This document shows, piece by piece, positions 26,429-34,054 of a DNA stretch of 34,224 nucleotides. Every line of letters begins with the position of its first letter. The stretch's first letter is position 1. The DNA lies in the NCBI RefSeq assembly GCF_016862515.1, contig NZ_BONC01000078.1:1-34224 (forward strand), in the 5' to 3' direction. Source of the stretch: Asanoa iriomotensis. GTDB lineage: Bacteria > Actinomycetota > Actinomycetes > Mycobacteriales > Micromonosporaceae. The translations under genes and the position numbers were made by a program. The notes beneath the pieces were generated by a model. It did no database searches. It saw only the letters and a program-made list of their open reading frames with translations, and had not been told where the DNA came from.

Positions 26429-26636
26429 CCAGGCCGAGGGCGCCGAGGCCGACGCTGATGACCTGGCGGAGCGCGTCAACGGAGCCCGGGCAGGGCTGAC
26501 CGCGCTGCTGTCCGAGGCGGAACACGCGCGCAAGCTACGCGCCGAAGCGGCCGACCCGGCCGGCGGTGCGGTGTGCGCCTGGAACCACTTCGAGAACATC
26601 CCGACGTTCTACAACTGGAACAACCGCCCCCGCTGA
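26397..26636 (+). CDS. amcA: RiPP precursor peptide with aromatic-X-Asn-rich core (AmcA-like)
   Basis: A 79-residue precursor. Residues 1-58 form an acidic, Ala/Glu-rich leader with a predicted helix (LAERVNGARAGLTALLSEAE, about 23-42). The C-terminus after Cys60, AWNHFENIPTFYNWNNRPR, contains five aromatic residues and five Asn, with triplets WNH (62-64), FEN (65-67), YNW (72-74) and WNN (74-76). Aromatic-X-X triplets of this type are where triceptide maturases join an aromatic ring to the third residue's beta carbon. The ATG overlaps the end of the maturase gene in another frame and has GGAAGGGG (26380-26387) upstream. A hairpin terminator follows. No protease or exporter lies beside it, so maturation and release must use genes elsewhere, or the product stays in the cell. 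Confidence 0.82.
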   Translation: MPETTSLRPSDQAEGAEADADDLAERVNGARAGLTALLSEAEHARKLRAEAADPAGGAVCAWNHFENIPTFYNWNNRPR

Positions 26637-26646
26637 CGCGCGTGGC

Positions 26647-26720
26647 CCCGCTGACCCCTCGGACACAGCCGAGCACGCGGGTTACACCGCGTGCTCGTTG
26701 GTGACCTGGGGGTCAGCGGG
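26647..26720. repeat. Outer inverted repeat around the terminator
   Basis: CCCGCTGACCCC (26647-26658) is the exact reverse complement of 26709-26720, the latter running into the last codons of the DUF3073 gene. With the inner 11-bp hairpin it would form one long bulged stem in either transcript, extending the terminator into a composite structure. Confidence 0.6.
26670..26697. terminator. Hairpin terminator between the RiPP precursor and DUF3073 genes
   Basis: 11-bp perfect stem CGAGCACGCGG (26670-26680) with its complement at 26687-26697 and loop GTTACA. It can terminate the RiPP transcript and, from the other side, the DUF3073 transcript. It is nested inside a second inverted repeat (26647-26658 with 26709-26720). 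Confidence 0.75.
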
Positions 26721-26937
26721 AGCGAGACGACCAGTTGTTGGAAGCGTCGTCTTCTGCGTTGTCGTCCTCGTCTTCGTCGTCGACATAGCTGTTGCTGTAG
26801 TCGTCGTCGAAGTCGTGGTCCGACTGGCTGTGGCCGCCGAGTTCTCGCTGCAAAGCGGCGAGGTCGGTGTTCGGGGAGTGATACTTCAACTCCCGGGCCA
26901 CCTTTGTCTGCTTGGCCTTAGCACGGCCGCGCCCCAT
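26713..26937 (-). CDS. DUF3073 family small acidic protein
   Basis: A 74-residue protein of the actinobacterial DUF3073 family (M. tuberculosis Rv0810c type, which also lies beside purF/purM). The N-terminus MGRGRAKAKQTKVARELKY is basic and highly conserved. It is followed by SPNTDLAALQREL and then an extremely acidic, disordered tail (DDDYSNSYVDDEDEDDN). The bipolar charge pattern suggests nucleic-acid or protein binding, but no function is established. The ATG at 26937 begins exactly at the conserved MGRGR; the open frame extends 21 codons upstream as non-coding. It is convergent with the RiPP locus. Confidence 0.88.
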   Translation of the reverse strand: MGRGRAKAKQTKVARELKYHSPNTDLAALQRELGGHSQSDHDFDDDYSNSYVDDEDEDDNAEDDASNNWSSRSR

Positions 26938-27105
26938 GGCTCGACCCCCTCGCACAGAATTCGGGGCAGCACGAAGGCGGGCCCCGATGACGTCAGGCAT
27001 CTCTCGTGGCTCTTACGGTACATGGGGATGGCCAGGTTCGACACCTCGGGTTGCCCCGCGTGGTCGGCGCGTCGATCACGTTTCTGATCAGGCCAATGTC
27101 GGACG

Positions 27106-27141
27106 GCCCCTTACCGGTCGGCGACGCGGCCGGTAAGGGGC
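27106..27141 (-). terminator. Hairpin terminator of the valine dehydrogenase gene
   Basis: Perfect 12-bp stem GCCCCTTACCGG (27106-27117) with its complement at 27130-27141 and a 12-base loop. It starts 9 bases beyond the dehydrogenase stop on the minus strand; no U-tract. The rest of 26938-27150 shows no gene. Confidence 0.75.
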
Positions 27142-27150
27142 TCTTCCCGC

Positions 27151-28233
27151 TCAGCCCAGGTGGATGGTCCGGAGCCGCCCGATCTCCGCCATTCGGCGCT
27201 CTGCCAGGCGATCCGCGGCCACCGCCGGCGGGACGCCCTCGGCGTCCGCGAGCCGGAGGATTTCGCGCGTGGTGTCGTAGATCCGCGTCGCACGCAGCTT
27301 CGCGCGCTCGAAGTTGAACCCCTCGATCTCATCTGCGACCTGGATCACACCGCCCGCATTGACCACGTAGTCAGGGGCGTAGAGCACCCCCCGGTCGGCG
27401 AGTTGCTTCTCGATGCCCGGGTGCGCCAACTGGTTGTTGGCGGCACCGGCGACCACCTTGGCCCGCAGCACCGAAACGGTGTCGTCGGCCAGGGCGCCAC
27501 CGAGCGCACAGGGGGCGTACACGTCGATGTCGGCGGCCACCATGGCGGCCGCGTCGTCGACCAGGTCCACCTGGGGGTAGGCCTCCCGGACCCAGTCGAT
27601 GGCCCGCTGGTCGACGTCGGTGGCGACCACCGAGGCGCCGTCCTCGATCAGGTGAGCGGTGAGGTGCTTACCGACCTTGCCCAGGCCGGAGACGCCGACC
27701 CGGCGCCCGGCCAGCGTCGGGCTGCCCCAGACGTGCTCGGCCGCCGCCCGCATGCCCTGGAAGACACCCCAGGCGGTGAGCACCGAGGAGTCGCCGGCGC
27801 CGCCGTGCTCGACGCTGCGGCCGGTGACGAACCGGGTCTCCCGGGCCACCACGTCCATGTCGGCGACATAGGTGCCGACGTCGCACGCCGTGTAGTAGCG
27901 GCCGCCGAGGGACTGGACGAACCGCCCGTACGCCCGCAGCAGGCTTTCGCTCTTGTCCTTCTCGGGGTCACCCCAGATGACCGCCTTGCCGCCGCCCAGG
28001 TCGAGACCGGCCAGAGCGTTCTTGTACGCCATGCCGCGGGAGAGATCCAGCACGTCGTGGAGGGCGTCGGCCTCGCTGGCGTAGGGATAGAAGCGGGTGC
28101 CGCCGAGCGCGGGGCCCAGTGCGGTCGAGTAGATACCGATGATCGCCTTCAGGCCGCTCTGCTTGTCCTGGCAGAAGACGACCTGTTCGTGGCCGGTGGA
28201 GTCGGGGTCTTCCGTGCTGGCGAATACGCCCAT
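27151..28233 (-). CDS. vdh: Valine/leucine (Glu/Leu/Phe/Val) dehydrogenase
   Basis: NAD-dependent oxidative deamination of a branched-chain amino acid to its 2-oxo acid, linking amino acid catabolism to acyl-CoA precursors. At 360 residues it matches leucine/valine dehydrogenases rather than the longer glutamate enzymes. Seen: [10 protein letters not shown] (substrate region), [23 protein letters not shown] with the catalytic lysines, and the dinucleotide fold [13 protein letters not shown]. The ATG at 28233 has CAGGAG upstream. The order vdh, hypothetical, bldC is, from memory, that of Streptomyces coelicolor, where this gene is valine dehydrogenase; the leucine/valine choice rests on that synteny. 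It is divergent from the hypothetical gene, with a 191-base promoter region between them. Confidence 0.88.
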   Translation of the reverse strand: MGVFASTEDPDSTGHEQVVFCQDKQSGLKAIIGIYSTALGPALGGTRFYPYASEADALHDVLDLSRGMAYKNALAGLDLGGGKAVIWGDPEKDKSESLLRAYGRFVQSLGGRYYTACDVGTYVADMDVVARETRFVTGRSVEHGGAGDSSVLTAWGVFQGMRAAAEHVWGSPTLAGRRVGVSGLGKVGKHLTAHLIEDGASVVATDVDQRAIDWVREAYPQVDLVDDAAAMVAADIDVYAPCALGGALADDTVSVLRAKVVAGAANNQLAHPGIEKQLADRGVLYAPDYVVNAGGVIQVADEIEGFNFERAKLRATRIYDTTREILRLADAEGVPPAVAADRLAERRMAEIGRLRTIHLG

Positions 28234-28424
28234 CGCTGCTCCTGTCGTCACCGCGCGTCCTCGTGGGCCGCACGCACGCTGTGCACTCCGGCGGGGTGGT
28301 GCCGAAGTTTCTGGGGACGACGATATTCCCGTTGGCAACCCGATGCCGCCGCGAGTCGGTGACGACCCGCTGGCCAGATACCCCGTCGTTACGGACGGCG
28401 GCCAATTCGTGGGAGGATCGCGCC

Positions 28425-29264
28425 GTGCCGTCGCTGTTCGCTTCCTACCTGCGCGTCTACGAGCCGTTGACCGCATTCGATCGCGAACGTCAGGTCTTCT
28501 GGCGCCGTTACGTGCGGGAAGGCCGTGCTGTCGCGCCCGCCGAAGGCCCCGTCCGCCAACGCACGGCCGTGATCGAGGGCCTCGGCGCCGGCTGGACCCG
28601 GCTGCCTGACCTGCCCGAAGAGGCCTACGTGCTGGAGGCCGACGACACGCTGCTCGTCTGCCCCTGGAACCTGCGGCTGCGGGTCGCCGAGGCGGCGCTG
28701 AGCGCGCGCGACGGCGTGCCGTCGGTGATCGCCGACGCGTTCGTCCCGCCGGTGCTCGCCGGCCAGGCCCGCGCGGTGGTCGACGACTGGCGCAGCGGGG
28801 CCCGGGTGCTGGAGCACGGCGTGCCGCGGGTGCACGAGCAGATCTCGACCTGGGGTGTGCCGCTGCGCTGGTTCGTCTTCGTCGACCTCGGCGAGCGCGA
28901 CCTGGTGCTGCGCGAGGACCGCCGGTCGCTGCGCTACCGCACGGAGATCTCCAAGGCCCGCCGCCGGGCGTCCCGGGCGCTGTCGGTGCTGCGCAAGTCG
29001 GTGGGCGACGCGCCGATCACCGAGGCGGTCGAGGAGGGTGCGCGGTGGCTCGAGGAGTTCCACCCGCGTTCGGTGGTCGAGCTCGACTACGGCGGCCTCG
29101 TCGACCTGCTCTCCGACACCACTTTGGAAGAGGATGACTCGCCCGGTCTGGTCGCTGCCGGACTGGCCGCTTTGTCCCGCGGTGATGCTGATGGGGCCAC
29201 AGAGGTCTATGAGAACTTGGTCACTCGTTGGCGCGCGATTCAGCTCCTCGAACGGTGTAATTAG
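28425..29264 (+). CDS. Conserved actinobacterial hypothetical protein upstream of bldC
   Basis: A 279-residue soluble protein with no motif I can assign. Visible features: a conserved-looking N-terminus ([28 protein letters not shown]), several Trp/Leu-rich stretches ([35 protein letters not shown]) and a basic helix [25 protein letters not shown] near the middle, followed by an acidic C-terminal helical half ending in [11 protein letters not shown]. No signal peptide or membrane segment. The GTG at 28425 follows GGGAGGA (28411-28417); the open frame upstream is non-coding. Its fixed place between valine dehydrogenase and bldC across actinobacteria suggests a conserved housekeeping or developmental role. 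Confidence 0.8.
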   Translation: MPSLFASYLRVYEPLTAFDRERQVFWRRYVREGRAVAPAEGPVRQRTAVIEGLGAGWTRLPDLPEEAYVLEADDTLLVCPWNLRLRVAEAALSARDGVPSVIADAFVPPVLAGQARAVVDDWRSGARVLEHGVPRVHEQISTWGVPLRWFVFVDLGERDLVLREDRRSLRYRTEISKARRRASRALSVLRKSVGDAPITEAVEEGARWLEEFHPRSVVELDYGGLVDLLSDTTLEEDDSPGLVAAGLAALSRGDADGATEVYENLVTRWRAIQLLERCN

Positions 29265-29458
29265 GGGTCAAATCGGTGGTCTTGAATGAGCCATTCTCGT
29301 GTTTTCCTGAACACGAACGGTGACGTAGAGTCCAAATAAGGCGGTTTCTGGCATATAAAAACGCCATAAATCGGTCATTGCTCATCCGTCCATCCAGGGA
29401 CGTTCGGCCGTTCGGCCCATGTCGGACATCGGGGACTAGCCGGACCATGAGAGACGCG

Positions 29459-29481
29459 TCGGCCGGCGGGACCCCGGCCGA
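29459..29481 (+). promoter_or_regulatory. bldC leader hairpin within a structured 247-base upstream region
   Basis: TCGGCCGG (29459-29466) pairs with CCGGCCGA (29474-29481), an 8-bp stem ending 20 bases before the bldC ribosome site. The same intergenic region (29265-29511) also holds an AT-rich patch (about 29325-29375, including CATATAAAAACG) that is the likeliest promoter area, and the palindrome ATGTCGGACAT at 29419-29429, a possible regulator site. Confidence 0.45.
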
Positions 29482-29511
29482 TGTCTATAGGTACCTGTGG
29501 AGGAGTGACCG

Positions 29512-29721
29512 ATGGCATCGCGTACGCACGAACCCGAGCCGCTACTCACGCCGGCAGAGGTCGCGTCGATGTTCCGTGTCGACCCGAAGACGGTGACCCG
29601 GTGGGCGAAGGCCGGCAAGCTCAGCGCGATTCGCACGCTGGGCGGCCACCGCCGCTACCGTGAATCCGAGGTTCGAGCCCTGCTGCAGGGGCAGATTCCC
29701 CAGCAGCGCCAGGGCGACTGA
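29512..29721 (+). CDS. bldC: Developmental regulator BldC (MerR-like DNA-binding protein)
   Basis: A 69-residue protein that is little more than a MerR-type winged helix-turn-helix: LLTPAEVASMFRVDPKTVTRWAKAGKL, then IRTLGGHRRYRESEVRALL. It matches Streptomyces BldC almost residue for residue as I recall it. BldC binds direct repeats cooperatively and restrains entry into development. The ATG at 29512 follows GGAGGAG (29498-29504). It has its own long, partly AT-rich upstream region and is closed by a strong hairpin. Confidence 0.96.
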   Translation: MASRTHEPEPLLTPAEVASMFRVDPKTVTRWAKAGKLSAIRTLGGHRRYRESEVRALLQGQIPQQRQGD

Positions 29722-29750
29722 CCTAACCCCCCGGTCGATCGATCGTCGGA

Positions 29751-29793
29751 CAGGGGCGGGAGCCACACGCCAACCGTGTGGGTCCCGCCCCTG
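29751..29793. terminator. Strong hairpin terminator after bldC
   Basis: 19-bp stem with a single mismatch: CAGGGGCGGGAGCCACACG (29751-29769) against 29775-29793, loop CCAAC. It starts 30 bases after the bldC stop and ends 22 bases before the methyltransferase start. Confidence 0.88.
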
Positions 29794-29815
29794 ATGCGTG
29801 TCTAAGGTCGGTCAC

Positions 29816-30598
29816 GTGCAGGAACCCCTTGTAGGTGACGCGTTCGGTGAGCTGGTCAGGGACGCGTTGGCCGTACACACCGGGGTCGGACCCCGGCCCC
29901 TCGCGGGTGGGCGGTTGCCCCGGCCCGTCATCGAGATCATCGAGCGGGACGACGGGCTGATCAACGGCGCGCCCGCCGCCCCCTACCTCGACCCGCCTTC
30001 GGCCTGGCCGGACCACGATCACAGAGCGCTTTCCCGGGTACGCGGACGCGTGCTCGACATCGGCGTCGGCGCCGGCCGGATCGCCCTGGAGCTGCAGCAG
30101 CGCGGTGTGCCCGTGACCGGGCTCGACGTCTCGTCCGGCGCGATCGAGGTGTGCCGCCGGCGGGGCGTACGCGATCTCGTGCTGGCCACCGTCGACGAGC
30201 ACGCCGCCGCCGGACCCCGCTACGACACGTTCCTGCTGCTCGGCAACAACCTCGGGCTGATCGGCGGTGCCGACCGGGCGCCGGCCTTCCTGGCCGCCCT
30301 CGCCGCGCTGGCCCGGCCCGGCGCACAGGTGATCGCGCACGGCACGGACCCGTACAACACCACGGACCCGGTGCACACGGCCTACCACCGGCTCAACCGC
30401 GCGCGGGGCCGGCTGGGCGGGCAGTTGCGGCTGCGGGTGCGCTATCGGGAGCTGACCACGGACTGGTTCGACTACCTCGTCTGCTCGGTCGACGAGCTGC
30501 GCGAGCTGGTCGCCGGGACGCCGTGGCGGGTTACGGACATCGATGACGCCGACGCCCCTTACTACCTGGCGACGCTGGAGCTGGCCGCCGCCGGGTAA
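29816..30598 (+). CDS. Class I SAM-dependent methyltransferase
   Basis: A 260-residue Rossmann-fold methyltransferase. Motif I is VLDIGVGAGRIA at 79-90, followed by the acidic loop VTGLDVSSGAIEVC and the motif FLLLGNNLGLIGGADRAPAFLAAL, which resembles the post-motif region of small-molecule methyltransferases. The substrate cannot be named. The GTG at 29816 has AAGG eight bases upstream; a GTG at 29798 lies too close to the bldC terminator. It is a separate unit between that terminator and the next gene. Single-gene methyltransferases of this type are common near bldC in actinobacteria, but I cannot confirm a functional link. Confidence 0.82.
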   Translation: MQEPLVGDAFGELVRDALAVHTGVGPRPLAGGRLPRPVIEIIERDDGLINGAPAAPYLDPPSAWPDHDHRALSRVRGRVLDIGVGAGRIALELQQRGVPVTGLDVSSGAIEVCRRRGVRDLVLATVDEHAAAGPRYDTFLLLGNNLGLIGGADRAPAFLAALAALARPGAQVIAHGTDPYNTTDPVHTAYHRLNRARGRLGGQLRLRVRYRELTTDWFDYLVCSVDELRELVAGTPWRVTDIDDADAPYYLATLELAAAG

Positions 30599-30648
30599 AG
30601 GCGAACAAACCTCGGAATTCCGACTTGTCGGTCGGTAGCGTGCCCTCT

Positions 30649-31212
30649 ATGAGGGTGGCACGCGGCACGCTGCTGCGGAACCTCGCCGGCAGCATCGGGG
30701 TGTTGTGCACCGTGGCCGGGCTGGCGTTCGGGCTGCCCGCCCTCGACCGCGCCCTGCCCGCGCAGCGCCCCGCCGGCGACGGCCCGTACCCGGTCGGCGG
30801 CGGTGTCACCGTCACCCCGCCGCCGGGCGCCCGGCTCGACGTCACGCTCACCCGACCCGGCGACACCCGCGGCACCGCCGTCTTCCTGACCGGCACCGTC
30901 CGCTACGTCGTCGTGGTCACGCCGTTCGACGGGTCGCTCGCCGAAGCGAACGCCCGGCTCCGCCGCAAGATCACGGGGGTACGCGGCCACGAGATCACCG
31001 GCAAGGAGTTCCCGGTCCGCACGGCCAGCGGCCTGAACGGGCTGCAGGGCACCTACGCCGCCCCGGGCCGGGCCGGTCGTTACCTGGTCTTCCGTGCCGG
31101 CGGCGTGGCGATCGAGGTGACCGCGGCCGGCAGCGCGCCGGCCCTGAGCGGCGCCCTGCCGGCGATCGAGGCGAGCACGCGGACGATCGCCTACCGCGGC
31201 GGCACCGCATGA
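30649..31212 (+). CDS. Membrane-anchored or exported protein of unknown function
   Basis: A 187-residue protein with a basic start (MRVARGTLLRN) and one hydrophobic segment (LAGSIGVLCTVAGLAFGLPAL, about 12-32), acting as a signal anchor. The exposed part is beta-rich (GGGVTVTPPPGARLDVTL, VRYVVVVTPFDG, YLVFRAGGVAIEVTA) with no cysteine or enzyme motif. It is translated from ATG 30649 and its stop overlaps the start of the PrsW-family protease gene (ATGA), so the two are coupled. The pairing with an intramembrane protease gene suggests it may be a partner or substrate; this is inference only. Confidence 0.7.
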   Translation: MRVARGTLLRNLAGSIGVLCTVAGLAFGLPALDRALPAQRPAGDGPYPVGGGVTVTPPPGARLDVTLTRPGDTRGTAVFLTGTVRYVVVVTPFDGSLAEANARLRRKITGVRGHEITGKEFPVRTASGLNGLQGTYAAPGRAGRYLVFRAGGVAIEVTAAGSAPALSGALPAIEASTRTIAYRGGTA

Positions 31213-32615
31213 CACAGACCCTCCCGACGGCCCCGCGCCGGCGGGAGCCGGTGCACCCCACGCCCGAATGGGCGCACCCCGGCAAGTCGCTGTTGCTGCC
31301 GGCGTTCTGGGTCGTGCTGATGCTGATCGCGGGCGGTGCGGTCCGGGTGGCCCTGTTCGTCCGCGACTCGTTCGCCGCGTACCCCACCGCCACCCTGCTG
31401 GCGCTGGTGCTGTTCGGCCTCTACGCGGTCCCGTTCTGCGTCTTCGTGGCGGCCCTGGACTACTTGGAACGCGAGCCACCGCTGCTGCTGGCCACGGCGT
31501 TCGCCTGGGGCGGGCTGGTCGCCACGTCGATCTCGATCCGGGGCAACGCGGCGGTGCACAACCTGGTCGCCAAGCTGGCGTCACCGGGCCTGGCCGCCGA
31601 GTGGGGTTCCGCCCTGGCCGGCCCGACGGTCGAGGAGATCGCCAAGGCCCTCGGCATCGTCGCGATCGTCCTGGTCGCCCGGGCCCAGGTCAACAGCGTC
31701 CTGGACGGCGTGGTCTACGGCTCGCTGGTGGGCCTGGGCTTCCAGGTGGTCGAGGACGTGGTCTACGCGGTCAACGCGGTGGCGGTGGCGGGCCGGGGCG
31801 ACCAGGTGGCTCCGGTGATAGCCACGTTCCTGCTCCGGGGCTTCCTGGCGGGCTTGTGGAGCCACACGCTGTTCGGCGCGCTGGCCGGGGCCGGGATCGG
31901 CTACCTGGCGGTGCGCACGGACCGCTCACTGCTGGTCCGGGTGACGGTGGCGGTGTTGTCGGTGCTGGGCGCGATGGCGATCCACTTCCTGTGGAACTCC
32001 CCGTTGCTAAGCCTGGGCGGCGGGGCGGGCATCTTCGGCGACCTGTTCGTCAAGGGCATCCCGCCGCTGCTGATGATCCTGCTGCTGGTCCGCGGGGTGC
32101 GACATCGGGAGGCGGACTACTACATGGGGCAACTGGCGGCACTGGGCGACCGCCGGATCGCGACCGAGGACGAGCTGCGGGTGTTGGGCCATGGTCATCT
32201 GCGGGCGGGGGCGCGGCGGTACGCGTACGGCCGGGGCGGCGTGAAGGCCCGCCGTGCGGTCCGCCGCCTGCAACGCGCCCAGGCCCGACTCGCGGTGGAA
32301 CTGAGCCGCGGCGTGGTCCGGTCAGGCCCGGCGCCGGCACCCGACCCCGCCGCGGCCCCGACGGCCAGCGCGGTGGGCGTCGCCCGGGTCGCGGACGGCC
32401 CCACGTGCGCCCCCATCCTGGGTGGATCGCACGCGGTCCGCTGGCGGGACCGGGTGCTGGTGGAACGCGGCCGCATGCTGGCCCTCGGCCACCCGGAGGC
32501 GACCGCCCCCTTGAGCCACAACGGCAGCATCCGCCGCATCCTCGGCGGCATCGCAGTGTTCCTGGCCGCCATGATCGTGGTCGGCCTCTCCTTGATCGCC
32601 CTCGGCGCCTCGTGA
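31209..32615 (+). CDS. PrsW-family glutamic intramembrane protease with C-terminal extension
   Basis: A 468-residue polytopic membrane protein. PrsW motifs are seen in order: EEIAK (EExxK), FQVVED (FxxxE-D), HTLFG (HxxFG) and HFLWN (HxxWN). PrsW-type enzymes cut regulators such as anti-sigma factors within the membrane. The core of about eight hydrophobic segments ends near residue 300. A 140-residue basic, Ala/Pro-rich cytoplasmic linker follows, then one more membrane segment (ILGGIAVFLAAMIVVGLSLIAL) at the extreme C-terminus, an extension the short PrsW proteins lack. Coupled to the membrane-anchored protein upstream; convergent with the GNAT gene, only three bases apart. Confidence 0.85.
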   Translation: MTQTLPTAPRRREPVHPTPEWAHPGKSLLLPAFWVVLMLIAGGAVRVALFVRDSFAAYPTATLLALVLFGLYAVPFCVFVAALDYLEREPPLLLATAFAWGGLVATSISIRGNAAVHNLVAKLASPGLAAEWGSALAGPTVEEIAKALGIVAIVLVARAQVNSVLDGVVYGSLVGLGFQVVEDVVYAVNAVAVAGRGDQVAPVIATFLLRGFLAGLWSHTLFGALAGAGIGYLAVRTDRSLLVRVTVAVLSVLGAMAIHFLWNSPLLSLGGGAGIFGDLFVKGIPPLLMILLLVRGVRHREADYYMGQLAALGDRRIATEDELRVLGHGHLRAGARRYAYGRGGVKARRAVRRLQRAQARLAVELSRGVVRSGPAPAPDPAAAPTASAVGVARVADGPTCAPILGGSHAVRWRDRVLVERGRMLALGHPEATAPLSHNGSIRRILGGIAVFLAAMIVVGLSLIALGAS

Positions 32616-32618
32616 CGG

Positions 32619-33368
32619 TCAGCTCCGGATCGCGTGCTCGACCACGTCTCCGCAGGGCTCGAAGCCCAGGCCTGTGTAAAGCCCGACCGCGGCGTGGGCC
32701 GCCTGCAAGATCGCTGTTTCGTGACCCTCGGTCGCCGCCAGTTGCAGGCCGAAGGAGAGCAGCGCGGTCGCCCAACCCTGGCGCCGCGCGGTCGCCAGGG
32801 TGCAGACGTTGTAGAAGCCTGCTGCGCCGCCGCCGTAGCAGAGCTCCGCCGCCGCGACCGGCTGCCCGTCCGCGTAGCCGATCAGGTAGCGGGACGAGCT
32901 GTCCAACGCCGAGGCCGCCGCGCGCTCGAAGAACTCCACGACCGTCGGCGCTGGTGGTGACCAGTTCGCCGCCACCACCGATGCCCAGTCAGCCAGGTCA
33001 GCGGGCGTCGCCGCCACCCGGACCGGGCGGTCGATCTGGCGCGGGCCGGTGCGGCACCACATCGCGAGTTCGCGCTCGCCGACCGGCAGGCCCGCGGCCA
33101 GCAAACGGTCCGACAGGTCCGCCGGTGTCGAGCTCGGGCCGACCCACCACGTGAACGGCCGCCCGGCCGCCCGGACGAGATCGAGGGTCGCCGCGATGCG
33201 GTGTCGAGCGTCGCCGAACCGGGCCGCGGCCACGATGTTGAACGTGTCGTCGGCCAGGCCGCTGTCACAGACCAGCACGTCGCCCGATGCGAGCACGCGC
33301 ATCCCGGGCGTCGAACCGTGCAGGTGGGACGCGTGCCACGCCAGGTTGTCGTCGACCGCCCGCTTCAT
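32619..33368 (-). CDS. GNAT-family N-acetyltransferase
   Basis: A 249-residue protein. The C-terminal half is a GNAT acetyltransferase: a strand with AAAELCYGGGAAGFYNVCTLATARRQGWATALL, where RRQGWA is the acetyl-CoA pyrophosphate-binding motif, followed by ILQAAHAAVGLYTGLGFEPCG, the usual last strand and helix. The N-terminal half (residues 1-120) resembles a degenerate second GNAT domain (TWWVGPSSTPADLSDRLLAAGLP). The substrate is unknown. The ATG at 33368 overlaps the stop of the DUF2786 gene (ATGA), so the two are co-translated. Confidence 0.85.
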   Translation of the reverse strand: MKRAVDDNLAWHASHLHGSTPGMRVLASGDVLVCDSGLADDTFNIVAAARFGDARHRIAATLDLVRAAGRPFTWWVGPSSTPADLSDRLLAAGLPVGERELAMWCRTGPRQIDRPVRVAATPADLADWASVVAANWSPPAPTVVEFFERAAASALDSSSRYLIGYADGQPVAAAELCYGGGAAGFYNVCTLATARRQGWATALLSFGLQLAATEGHETAILQAAHAAVGLYTGLGFEPCGDVVEHAIRS

Positions 33369-34048
33369 GTCAGCGCATCGCGGGCGGGTGCGCCGACGTG
33401 CGCGCCGCCGCCGAGGTCGGCGGCGGTGCCAGCCGCGTAGCCCGACGCGCCGCCGTCACCGCTCAGCCGCCGCGGGCGGGCCAGGCGCGCGGTGGGATAA
33501 GCCTCGTCGCGCCGGCGCTCGACCGCGCCGGAACGGTCGGCCAGGACCAGGTCCATCGACGGTACGCCCGAGGAAGCCGCGGACTCGGCGGCGCGCAGTC
33601 GCGTGGACACCGCCGCCGCGAAGCCCGCCAGCCAGGACCGCCGGAACGCGGCCGGGTGCTGGCCCCACGGGATCGGCGTCGCCGCCAGGCCGTGTGCGGC
33701 CTGGACCAGCAGCGACGTGTAGAGCAGGTCCGCGCGCGTCACGTCGCTGTCGAAGCCGAACAGGTGCACCGCGATCGAGCCCGCCCGGGACAGCCGGATC
33801 GTCCGGCAGCGCAGCGGGATCGCGACGCCGACCAGCAGGCCCGCCTTGTCCGTGGCGTACGGCGACGGCACCTCGATCAGGCGGTCCACCACCGGGTCGC
33901 GGGCCGGGTCGCGGGCCGCGAGCAGCGCCTGGTCGACGCCGTACTTCGCGATCAGTTCCGTGGCCTTCGCCGTCAGCGCCTCGGCCTCGGCCGGTGAGCA
34001 CGCCGGGTCCTCGGCCTTCGCCAGCAGCTTGCGGACCTTGTCGAGCAT
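33365..34048 (-). CDS. DUF2786 domain protein
   Basis: A 227-residue protein. The N-terminal 40 residues (MLDKVRKLLAKAED, then SPAEAEALTAKATELIAKYGVD) form the DUF2786 helical domain. The middle part is a mixed alpha/beta region with GVAIPLRCRTIRL and LLYTSLLVQAAHGLA, and the C-terminal 60 residues are low-complexity Ala/Gly/Arg-rich. DUF2786 has no established function. It starts at ATG 34046-34048, six bases after the stop of the partial gene, and overlaps the GNAT start at its end, so three genes form one minus-strand unit. Confidence 0.82.
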   Translation of the reverse strand: MLDKVRKLLAKAEDPACSPAEAEALTAKATELIAKYGVDQALLAARDPARDPVVDRLIEVPSPYATDKAGLLVGVAIPLRCRTIRLSRAGSIAVHLFGFDSDVTRADLLYTSLLVQAAHGLAATPIPWGQHPAAFRRSWLAGFAAAVSTRLRAAESAASSGVPSMDLVLADRSGAVERRRDEAYPTARLARPRRLSGDGGASGYAAGTAADLGGGAHVGAPARDALT

Positions 34049-34054
34049 GCCTGC

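Noticed and set aside
25292-26636. Mycofactocin (MftC/MftA) or sulfatase-maturase assignment for the radical SAM locus
   Set aside because: The precursor lacks the C-terminal Val-Tyr mycofactocin motif, no mft genes follow and no sulfatase is nearby. The aromatic-Asn core fits cyclophane peptides better.
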